This document shows positions 7,469 to 15,160 of a DNA stretch of 64,000 bases, piece by piece. The DNA is taken from positions 2,914,001 through 2,978,000 of the forward strand of contig NZ_CP104582.1 of the NCBI RefSeq assembly GCF_029814935.1. The letters are read 5' to 3'. Each line of letters begins with the position of its first letter. The first letter of the stretch is position 1. This DNA is from Pseudomonas sp. GD03919. Lineage in GTDB: Bacteria > Pseudomonadota > Gammaproteobacteria > Pseudomonadales > Pseudomonadaceae. A model generated the notes under the pieces. The model did no database searches, was not told the DNA's origin, and worked only from the letters and a program-made list of their open reading frames with translations. The translations under genes were made by a program, and so were the position numbers.

Positions 7469-9823
7469 TCAGCCCTTGGCGCGCAGCTTCTCCGGGTTGA
7501 TCAGGAAGCGGGCCAGGGCCGGCAGCAACCAGATCGCACCGATCATGTTCCACAGGAACATGAAGGTCAGCATCAGGCCCATGTCAGCCTGGAACTTGAT
7601 CGCCGAGAAGATCCAGGTCGCCACACCGATGGCCAGGCAGACGCCGGTGAACAGCACCGCCTTACCCGTGGACTTGAGTGTCTCGTAGTAGGCTTCCTGC
7701 AGCGGCATGCCCTGACGCAGGTAGGTCTCCAGACGGCTGTAGATGTAGATGCCATAGTCGACACCAATACCCACACCCAGGGCGATCACCGGCAAGGTTG
7801 CAACCTTCACACCGATCCCCATGAACGCCATCAGCGCGTTACCCAACACCGAGGTCAGCACCAGCGGCAGAATCACGCACAGGGTCGCGGCCAGCGAACG
7901 GAAGGTCAGCAGGCACATGATGCTCACCGCCGCATAGACCGCGATCAGCATGGTGGTCTCGGACGCCGCGATCACCTCGTTGGTGGCCGCCTCGATACCG
8001 GCGTTACCCGCTGCCAGTACCACCTGCAGCTCGTCGGTGCTGTGCTGCGCGGCGAACTCTTCGGCGGCGGCTACGGCGCGCGACAGGGTTTCGGCCTTGT
8101 GGTCCTCGAGGAAGATCAGCACCGGCGCGACCGAGCAGTCCGCGTTGTACAGGCCTTCGGCACGGGCAATGGAGTTGTTCAGTACGTCCTGGTTACGCGA
8201 CAGGGTTTCCCATTTCAGGTTGCCCTCGTTCATGCCCTTGATCACCTGCTTGGACACGGTGACCATGGAGATGGCCGACTGCACGCCCTCAGTGTTCTCC
8301 ATCTTCCACATCAGCTCGTCCATGGCCGACAGCGCTTCGTAAGTGGAGCAGCCTTCAGTTGGCGTCTTGATCATCACTACCAGCACGTCGGAGCTGGTCG
8401 AATAGTTGCGGATAACGAAGTCGTTATCGAGGTTGTAACGCGAGTCCGGGCGCAGCTCCGGTGCGCCCTGGTCAAGATCACCGATTTTCAGGTTCTGCCC
8501 GTACCAGACACCGCCAGCCAATGCCACCACGGCAACGACCACGGAGATCGGTGCCACCATCGGGTGGGCGAAGTTGGAAATGGCGCGCCAGAGGGGATGA
8601 TCCTTGGCCGCCTCCTCACGGCTGATCTTCACCGCCTTCTTGCTGATACCGATGTAGGAAATCATCACCGGCAACAGGATCAGGTTGGTCAGGATGATCA
8701 CAGCAACGCCCATCGAAGCGCCAATGGCCAGCTCGCGAATCACGCCGATATCAATCAGCAGCAGGGTGACGAAACCGACGGCATCGGACAACAGCGCCAC
8801 CAAGCCGGGGATGAACAGCTGGCGGAAAGCCATGCGCGCGGCAGACAGCGCATCGGTCGCCTCGCCCGAGGCCATGGCGATGCCGTTGATCTTCTGTACC
8901 CCGTGGGAGATACCGATGGCAAATACCAGGAAAGGCACCAGCATCGAGTAAGGGTCGAGGCCGAAGCCCAGGGTGTGCAGCAGGCCAAGCTGCCAGATCA
9001 CTGCAATCAGCGTGGTGATCACCACCGCAAGAGTACTCTTGAAGCAGTGAGTGAACCAAAGCAGCAACACGAAGGTGATCCCGATAGCCACGGCAAAGAA
9101 CAGTGCTACGCCAAACAAGCCATCAATCAGGTCACCAACCTTCTTGGCGAAACCGATGATGTGCACTTTGACATTGGGGTTCTGCGCTTCGTACTTCTCG
9201 CGAATCTTCTCTTCGAGTTCGTGGGAGAACTTCTGATAGTCAAGCTTGATCAGCTTGCTCTGATCATTCGGATCAGGGTAGGACTCCAACAATGGCACAT
9301 CGATGATGCTGGACTTGAAGTTATTCGCTACCAGGCGGCCAATCTGTCCCGATTTGAGAATGTTGCTGCGCAGATCCTCAAGACTTTCTTCAGAACCGTC
9401 GTAGGTCTGCGGAATCACTTCGCCACCGGCAAAGCCTTCTTCTGTCACTTCGGTCCAGCGTACGCTGGGGCTCCACAAAGACTTCAGACCAGAACGATCG
9501 ACACCAGGAATATAGAACACCTCATCATGAATCTGCCGTAGCGTCTCCATGTATTCCTTGCTGAAGATATCGCCATCGGTGGCTTCCACCGAGATGCGCA
9601 CCGTATTGCCCAGGTTAGCCAGGTCGTTACGGTGTTCGAGCATCTTCTGGATATAAGGGTGCCCCAGCGGAATCATCTTCTCGAAGCTGGTCTGCGGACG
9701 TACCTGCGCGGCCTGATAGAACAGGAAGATACTGATCAGCAGGCAGATCAGGATTACCGCCGGGCGATTGTTGAAAATCAGCCGCTCAAGGAAGGAGGCA
9801 GGCTGTTGTTGGTGCTTGCTCAT
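7469..9823 (-). CDS. MMPL/RND-family permease
   Basis: A 784-residue inner-membrane transporter with the duplicated RND/MMPL layout. It has an N-terminal helix (about 22-40), a periplasmic loop, a six-helix sterol-sensing-like block (about 232-400), a second helix and loop, and a second block (about 620-770) with the motif LGVGIGVDYGIYIYSRLE. It sits 18 bases downstream of the YCF48-like gene and ends the locus. Members of this clan that co-occur with DUF1302/DUF1329 are generally thought to move hydrophobic molecules; the substrate here is unknown. The ATG is preceded by a reasonable purine-rich site. Confidence 0.88.
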   Translation of the reverse strand: MSKHQQQPASFLERLIFNNRPAVILICLLISIFLFYQAAQVRPQTSFEKMIPLGHPYIQKMLEHRNDLANLGNTVRISVEATDGDIFSKEYMETLRQIHDEVFYIPGVDRSGLKSLWSPSVRWTEVTEEGFAGGEVIPQTYDGSEESLEDLRSNILKSGQIGRLVANNFKSSIIDVPLLESYPDPNDQSKLIKLDYQKFSHELEEKIREKYEAQNPNVKVHIIGFAKKVGDLIDGLFGVALFFAVAIGITFVLLLWFTHCFKSTLAVVITTLIAVIWQLGLLHTLGFGLDPYSMLVPFLVFAIGISHGVQKINGIAMASGEATDALSAARMAFRQLFIPGLVALLSDAVGFVTLLLIDIGVIRELAIGASMGVAVIILTNLILLPVMISYIGISKKAVKISREEAAKDHPLWRAISNFAHPMVAPISVVVAVVALAGGVWYGQNLKIGDLDQGAPELRPDSRYNLDNDFVIRNYSTSSDVLVVMIKTPTEGCSTYEALSAMDELMWKMENTEGVQSAISMVTVSKQVIKGMNEGNLKWETLSRNQDVLNNSIARAEGLYNADCSVAPVLIFLEDHKAETLSRAVAAAEEFAAQHSTDELQVVLAAGNAGIEAATNEVIAASETTMLIAVYAAVSIMCLLTFRSLAATLCVILPLVLTSVLGNALMAFMGIGVKVATLPVIALGVGIGVDYGIYIYSRLETYLRQGMPLQEAYYETLKSTGKAVLFTGVCLAIGVATWIFSAIKFQADMGLMLTFMFLWNMIGAIWLLPALARFLINPEKLRAKG

Positions 9824-9841
9824 GCAAAGGCTCCCGGCTTG

Positions 9842-10936
9842 TTATTGTTGGCCCAGATCGGCGCCAGTCGAGGCGGCGAGGTGAACGCCGCCCTGCCCCA
9901 CCAGGATCAGGTTGCCGTTATCCAGTGCAGTTACACCGGCCAGCGAAAGACGGTCAGGGCGGTTGATGAGACTGAACGTCTGGCCGTGATCAGTGCTGCG
10001 CAGCACGGTACCGCCATGCCCCACAACCGCAATGCTGCCGTCGCGCAACAAGGTGCCATCGGCAAGGCCAAATTCCAGCGGGCCATTATTTGGCGTGTGG
10101 AGGGTGATCTGCTGCCAGCTGTCTCCGAAATCGGCGGAACGGAATAGATGACCACGTAGGCCGTAAACCAGCAGCGTGCCGGCTTCGTCGGTGCCCAGCG
10201 CGCCGAACAACGAACCCTCGTAGGGTTTATTTTCGACGGTCTCCCAGGTTTCACCCCAGTCGCGCGAACGGAACATGCCACCCAGCTCGCCGACAATGAA
10301 CAGACCAGCATCCTTCACCGCGGTGATGGCATTGAGATGATAGCCATCTTCATTATCGAGACGATCACTGACGTCTTCCCAGTTCTCGCCACCATCGGTG
10401 GTTTCCAGCAGCACGCCATAGGCGCCCACGGCGTAACCGGTCTGAAGATCCTTGAACCAGACATCCAGCAGCGGCGCTTCGAGCTCAAGATCTTCGTACT
10501 GTTTAGTCCAGGTCAGGCCGCCATCGGCCGTCGTGAGAACCTGCGCATCATGACCGACCACCCAGCCATGCTGAGCATCGACGAAGAACAGCGAAGTCAG
10601 CATCTGCCGCGTAGGCACCTTGGCCTGCTGCCAGCTTTGTCCCTGATCGTTGGAATAGAGAATGTGGCCACGGTCGCCCACGGCAACCAGGCGCTCACCG
10701 GTGTTGACCACATCGAGCAGCAGGCTATGCACGGCCTTGGGCGACTCGATGGCGTAACCGGCGTCAGCCGCAGCCGAGGTCTCGGCCTGCAAGGGTGCGG
10801 CAGCGAAAGCCAGAATGGAAAGCACACTGCACAGCGAGAGCGCTTTAGCCAGCGGTGAATGGACACGGAGCGCCGATTTGCGCGCCAGGTTGGGCGCCAG
10901 ACCGGACTGGGTGCGCCGCATGACGGGCTCACTCAT
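9842..10936 (-). CDS. YCF48/BNR-repeat beta-propeller protein, exported
   Basis: A 364-residue protein. I chose ATG 10936 (MSEPVMRRTQSG) because gggggaagg stands just upstream; the longer frame has no such site. A signal-type hydrophobic stretch (LSLCSVLSILAFAAAPLQAE) is followed by repeated blades such as ILYSNDQGQSW, VLTTADGGLTW, LLETTDGGENW and FRSRDWGETW, typical of YCF48/BNR propellers. It is probably periplasmic. Its place between DUF1329 and the MMPL permease suggests it is an assembly or scaffolding partner of that envelope system; no enzymatic residues are evident. Confidence 0.85.
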   Translation of the reverse strand: MSEPVMRRTQSGLAPNLARKSALRVHSPLAKALSLCSVLSILAFAAAPLQAETSAAADAGYAIESPKAVHSLLLDVVNTGERLVAVGDRGHILYSNDQGQSWQQAKVPTRQMLTSLFFVDAQHGWVVGHDAQVLTTADGGLTWTKQYEDLELEAPLLDVWFKDLQTGYAVGAYGVLLETTDGGENWEDVSDRLDNEDGYHLNAITAVKDAGLFIVGELGGMFRSRDWGETWETVENKPYEGSLFGALGTDEAGTLLVYGLRGHLFRSADFGDSWQQITLHTPNNGPLEFGLADGTLLRDGSIAVVGHGGTVLRSTDHGQTFSLINRPDRLSLAGVTALDNGNLILVGQGGVHLAASTGADLGQQ

Positions 10937-11086
10937 ATACCTTCCCCCTTTCTTGTTATAAGCGGTACTGCTGATTAGCAGGCCGCTCATCCTAGCGAGC
11001 TTCGGAAAGCCCTGACAATTGGCGCGACGTTATGTTTTGTTAAGGCAGAACCCGCGTTATAGAAGCCTATTCGCCAAGCTGATACG

Positions 11087-11114
11087 AAAAGGCCGCTACT
11101 ACTGTAGCGGCCTT
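11087..11114 (-). terminator. Intrinsic terminator after DUF1329
   Basis: Read on the minus strand: aaggccgcta, a short loop, tagcggcctttt. It ends the DUF1302-DUF1329 transcript and separates it from the YCF48-MMPL pair, which must be reached by readthrough or its own promoter. Confidence 0.75.
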
Positions 11115-11134
11115 CGCGCGAGACTACACAACTA

Positions 11135-12505
11135 TTATCGAGTACCGCGGCGACGCAGGGCAGCAGGCTTGAAATAGCCGTCGTCCGGCACTGCCTGGGT
11201 GAAGTCGATGGTGTTGTTCTCTTCGTTATCCAGGTTCTGCACGTGGTAACGGCGAGCCTGCAGATCGTGGAACACATCGAGTGCAGACCAGGTGGTCGGC
11301 AGGTCGTAGTAGTTCTTCAGGTAGGCGATGGACACGCGCCACAGCTCACCACGACCGTCGTACTGATCCACTACCGCAGCCTGCCAGCTGTCCTCATCGA
11401 GGAACAGGGTACGCTTGGAGTAGATATGGCGGGCGCCGGATTTCAGCGTGCCCTCGACGACCCAAACGCGGTGCAGCTCGTTGCGGGTCAGCGCCGGATT
11501 GAGGTGACCAACCTGCAGCAGATCCTTGTACTTAACGTCAGGGCTGGTGACCTGGTAGTTGTTGTACGGGATGTAGATTTCCTTCTTGCCGATCAGCTTC
11601 CAGTCATAGCGATCCGGGGCACCGTTGAACATGTCAGTGTCATCGGCGGTACGCAAGCCGTCAGCAGCGGCGATCGGGGTGTCGTAAGCCAGGTTCGGCG
11701 CACGACGCACACGGCGCTGGCCGGCGTTGTAACCCCAGGCCTGACGCGGCTCTTTCACCTGATCGAGGGTTTCATGAACCAGGGTCGCGCCACCGGCCAG
11801 ACGCGCCGGGCTGGTGGTGAACGACAGGTAATAGAACATGATGTTGCTCAAATCGGCGAACGAGCCGTTCTGCAGGTAGTACTTGAACAGCGCTTCCTGC
11901 TGCGAGGTCACCAGCGAATAGGCGCCGTTGCGCTGTACTGCCACTTCCGAGGCACGGCGCACGATGTAGGTGCCACGGTAGCGGGCGATGTGGTTCCACA
12001 GCGCCTCGACACCATTTTGCGGAATCGGGAACGGAATACCGCCATAAGCGTCGGTGAAGCCGTTACCACCATCGGCCAGCTTGGCGCTGGTGGCGTTCTT
12101 GATGGTGTTGTCATAGACCCACTGCGGCGCGGAGCCGGTGCGGCGGGTCTGGTACACCGGCATCTGATAGGTTTCCGGGTAAGCCTTGAACATGGCGATC
12201 TGACCCGGCGTCAGATTGGCCTCGTACTGGCTCAGGTTGGCCGCTGTGATGGTGAACAGCGGCTTGTCGTCCGGGAACGGATTGACGTGGTGCTGGCCCG
12301 AGCGGGTGTAACCCGCCGGCGGCTGGGTGATGCCACCGGTCCAGGCCGGGATAGTGCCGGCAGCGTTGCCGGCCTTCTCGGCGCCGAAAGGGGTCAGGGT
12401 ATCGCCAAGTTTTGCGGCTTCCTGCGGGGAAACGGCAGCCAGCGCGGAGCCGGCAGAAAATGCCAGCGCAACGGCTACGGCCATCAGCCTGTGCTTGTTC
12501 AGCAT
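11135..12505 (-). CDS. DUF1329 family periplasmic protein
   Basis: A 456-residue protein. ATG 12505 (MLNKHRLMAVAVALAFSAGSALA) gives a clean signal peptide and follows a ggagaatt site; the track-long upstream extension lacks both. Typical DUF1329 features follow: KLGDTLTPFGAEKAGNAAGTIPAW near the N-terminus and the late RTLFLDEDSWQAAVVDQYDGRG segment. The fold is related to LolA/LolB-type lipid-binding beta sheets, so lipid or hydrophobe carriage in the periplasm is plausible. It is 68 bases downstream of DUF1302 and ends at the terminator at 11087. Confidence 0.9.
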   Translation of the reverse strand: MLNKHRLMAVAVALAFSAGSALAAVSPQEAAKLGDTLTPFGAEKAGNAAGTIPAWTGGITQPPAGYTRSGQHHVNPFPDDKPLFTITAANLSQYEANLTPGQIAMFKAYPETYQMPVYQTRRTGSAPQWVYDNTIKNATSAKLADGGNGFTDAYGGIPFPIPQNGVEALWNHIARYRGTYIVRRASEVAVQRNGAYSLVTSQQEALFKYYLQNGSFADLSNIMFYYLSFTTSPARLAGGATLVHETLDQVKEPRQAWGYNAGQRRVRRAPNLAYDTPIAAADGLRTADDTDMFNGAPDRYDWKLIGKKEIYIPYNNYQVTSPDVKYKDLLQVGHLNPALTRNELHRVWVVEGTLKSGARHIYSKRTLFLDEDSWQAAVVDQYDGRGELWRVSIAYLKNYYDLPTTWSALDVFHDLQARRYHVQNLDNEENNTIDFTQAVPDDGYFKPAALRRRGTR

Positions 12506-12573
12506 GGGTAATTCTCCATGAAGAGTCGTGACGGGCGCCCGCAAGCGCCCGGCGTTCTTTCCGATTTTGGTTA

Positions 12574-14544
12574 TTAGAAGGAGTACTTGACGTTGACGCC
12601 GATATTGTCGCGATCACGCGCACCGTTGTTCTGGCCAGCGCCGTAGAACTCGGTGTACTGGATCTCGGCTTCCAGGCTGTTCAGATAGCTGGCGCGCATA
12701 CCGACGGTGTAAGCCTTGCGACCTTCGATAAAGTTACCGGTCTGGTGCGAGTTGCCTTCGAAGTCGTGCTTGAACACGGCGAACGGCGACAGGTTTACGC
12801 CGGCGTAGACGTCGTTCCAGGTGCCGGAGAGCACCAGGGTATAGCCGTAGGAGTTCTTGTTGATCTGGTCGTCGCGGCCATAGCCAGACGTGTAGGAACC
12901 ATTAGCGCGACCGGAGTAATAGAGCACGTCACCCCGAAAATCCGTGTATTTCAGGCTGCTGCCACGAATATGCTCAGAAGCCAACTCGGCGATCCCAAAC
13001 AGCGAATCGAAACCCAAAGAGGGCCCGAAGTTATAGATCGTACCCAAAGACGTATTAAAGGCCTCGACACGCTCATAGTTACTGATAGAGCGATTAGCCA
13101 AACTGACTGTCTGCCCACCTACCTGAACCTGTTGCCCCTGAGCAATCTCAGGGGCCTGCTGAAGCACTTGCTCCAAGAGATCATTGGTCGTCGCAATCCC
13201 GATTGGCAGGTTGGGACGATAGGAAAACTCACCGAATACCGACGCATTGCCCACAGTGGTATTGAAGCTCAGCCCCATCATCCTGATGTCTTCGGCATAT
13301 TGGCGGCTTGCTTGAATTTGATTGGCCACGTCAACCGAGACCAAACCGCCAGCAATCTGCTGCGCAAGTGCAGGATCACCGCCAGCCGCCCCCTGCACCG
13401 GAGCACTGGCGACCAAATCACCAAACTGCGCAGGAGTTAGCCCAGCATAAGCCCCATCAAGCTGAGCGTAGATCGCAGGCTCTTTGGCATGGTAGTTGAC
13501 AAAATAAAAACCAAATTCCGTCGAATTCAGCTCTTCCGCTATATAACGAAACGCCACACCAAACTGGCCATCGTTCTTGGCATTCAGGTCATTCTTGATA
13601 GATGCAACTTTGAAAGCGTCAGACGTGGCAAATGAACTCCCATTCAGCCCATAAGCAGGGTTCAATACGGAGGCTTGATAAAGCGAAAGACCACCGAGCC
13701 GCGGGTTCGGTGTCAGGGCCCCAGCTAGCGCACCACTTTCGTTATAAGCGGTATGACCGCCGTCAGCAAACAAGTCGGTCTCAGAGAAATAGGTACCGAC
13801 CGGATCGATAGCACTCTCTTTCCAGTTGAACTGATAGAAGGTCTCCATCGAAAGGTTATCGGTCAAACCGATGTTGAAACTAAGCGCCTCGACCGGAACC
13901 AGCACTTCCTTCACTTCCGAGCCTGGCAAACGGAACTTGGCAGCATCGACCGGGTTGGTGGTGTTCACCCCACCGCGGTAGTACAAACCTTCACCCCAGT
14001 TGAATACCTGCTTACCGAAACGACCGGAGACCGGCATGTTGGCCACGTCCCAGTTGCCATAGACGTAGGCGTCAAGAATCTGCGCGTCACGACCAGCCTT
14101 GTGGCGGGTTTCACGTGTGAAGGTGTTATCGCGCGGATAGCTTTGGCTCGGCTGAGCCGGAGTGTTGGCGTCATAGTAATCGTTGCGCTTGTCCATGATC
14201 TGGGTGTCATAGAACGCAGTACCACGGATAAAGACACCGTAATTCTGATAGGACGCTTCCAGGTCACTGGTGATCTTGAACACTTCGGAAACCAGGCCGG
14301 TATCGAAGTTGCGGTTGCCATCGTTGGTGTTGATGTCGTTGTTGGTCTTGTCCTGGCCTTGTACGCGCCATAGTTGACCGTAGGAGATGGTGGTATCGAG
14401 GGAGCCGGTGATTTCGTTATCGGCGAAGCTGAACTCCACCGCATGAGCCTGGGCGGCGACCAGCAACGGCAGAACACCAGCGAACGCAAAGCCGGCCTTG
14501 GCCGGGGCAAAACGTAGAACGGGCTTGCGGGACTTAATTTCCAT
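12574..14544 (-). CDS. DUF1302 family outer-membrane protein
   Basis: A 656-residue protein with a basic N-terminus and signal peptide ending near AAQAHA, a beta-barrel-like pattern throughout and a terminal Phe (NIGVNVKYSF), as in outer-membrane proteins. The opening VEFSFADNEITGSLDTTISYG is the DUF1302 signature. It is first in its operon, with a sigma-54 promoter about 150 bases upstream. The middle of the gene (roughly 13000-13800) is visibly richer in A/T than both ends, suggesting a recombined segment that would cover variable loops. Confidence 0.9.
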   Translation of the reverse strand: MEIKSRKPVLRFAPAKAGFAFAGVLPLLVAAQAHAVEFSFADNEITGSLDTTISYGQLWRVQGQDKTNNDINTNDGNRNFDTGLVSEVFKITSDLEASYQNYGVFIRGTAFYDTQIMDKRNDYYDANTPAQPSQSYPRDNTFTRETRHKAGRDAQILDAYVYGNWDVANMPVSGRFGKQVFNWGEGLYYRGGVNTTNPVDAAKFRLPGSEVKEVLVPVEALSFNIGLTDNLSMETFYQFNWKESAIDPVGTYFSETDLFADGGHTAYNESGALAGALTPNPRLGGLSLYQASVLNPAYGLNGSSFATSDAFKVASIKNDLNAKNDGQFGVAFRYIAEELNSTEFGFYFVNYHAKEPAIYAQLDGAYAGLTPAQFGDLVASAPVQGAAGGDPALAQQIAGGLVSVDVANQIQASRQYAEDIRMMGLSFNTTVGNASVFGEFSYRPNLPIGIATTNDLLEQVLQQAPEIAQGQQVQVGGQTVSLANRSISNYERVEAFNTSLGTIYNFGPSLGFDSLFGIAELASEHIRGSSLKYTDFRGDVLYYSGRANGSYTSGYGRDDQINKNSYGYTLVLSGTWNDVYAGVNLSPFAVFKHDFEGNSHQTGNFIEGRKAYTVGMRASYLNSLEAEIQYTEFYGAGQNNGARDRDNIGVNVKYSF

Positions 14545-14695
14545 CGAGACTCACTCCGTGGACAGATCATTCTTTTGAGCGATCCCGAATCCGGGTCGCG
14601 ATATGCCGTACTGGCGACGGCTTGTGTTTTTATTTTGTAGCGACGTGTTCCAACGACCAGCGAGAGCTTGCACGCGGTCAAGTCCTGCTCGGCAC

Positions 14696-14712
14696 TGCAA
14701 CCATAGTGCCAA
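14696..14712 (-). promoter_or_regulatory. Sigma-54 (RpoN) promoter of DUF1302-DUF1329
   Basis: Minus strand TTGGCACTATGGTTGCA matches the consensus YTGGCACGRNNNTTGCW at every specified position except one. GG and GC lie 10 bases apart. Transcription would start near 14686, leaving a leader of about 140 bases before ATG 14544. Confidence 0.75.
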
Positions 14713-14770
14713 TTCAAACACTTGTATCAGCGCAAAAGCGCCTTGCAGAGCGATTGCCGGATTTCTTTTC

Positions 14771-14786
14771 GTGACTGATCAGCCAC
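14771..14786. promoter_or_regulatory. Candidate activator site upstream of the RpoN promoter
   Basis: gtgactgatcagccac is a 16-bp near-perfect palindrome (one mismatched pair) about 85-100 bases upstream of the predicted start, the usual place for an enhancer-binding protein. The regulator is not in the window. Confidence 0.4.
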
Positions 14787-14962
14787 TGACCAAAAGACCA
14801 GAAAAAGTGGCGCACTTTGTCCTACGATCCGACGCTTTATGCCAATCACCACGCGCCTCGCAGCGCAGTTGGGTGATGAATATCACCTCGCTGTCAAGCG
14901 ACGAAGCCCGAACTTAAGCGTGCAAAGGCATAACGGACTGCATGCATATTTCATTGGGTAAC

Positions 14963-15002
14963 AAAAAAGTGTTACCAACCAGAGGTCGGTAACACTTTTT
15001 TT
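14963..15002. terminator. Bidirectional intrinsic terminator
   Basis: aaaaaagtgttacc, an 11-base loop, ggtaacacttttttt: a 14-bp stem with A and T tracts on either side. It would stop minus-strand pepN transcription before the DUF1302 promoter. Confidence 0.85.
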
Positions 15003-15062
15003 GTGGAGCAAAACCCGTTTCAGGCTTAAAGCCAACCAGTCAAGCGTCGACGTACCGAGTGT

Positions 15063-15120
15063 GTAGGAGCGGCGCCTCGCCGCGAACCTGAAAAGCTTCG
15101 CCCCGGGGCGGGGCTCCTAC
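15063..15120. repeat. Hairpin repeat gtaggagcggcgc...gcggggctcctac
   Basis: Palindromic interspersed repeat ending in cgccccggggcggggctcctac. Two further copies lie at 32121-32193 and 39229-39307. Confidence 0.75.
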
Positions 15121-15160
15121 GAAACACAGCTTTCGCAGCCTTGCCTAAGCGGCATCAGCC

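Larger units (their letters stand above)
14545..15160. other. 616-base intergenic region
   Basis: No gene is seen. It holds the sigma-54 promoter (14696-14712) and a candidate upstream activator site (14771-14786) for DUF1302, a bidirectional terminator (14963-15002) and an interspersed hairpin repeat (15063-15120). Confidence 0.7.
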
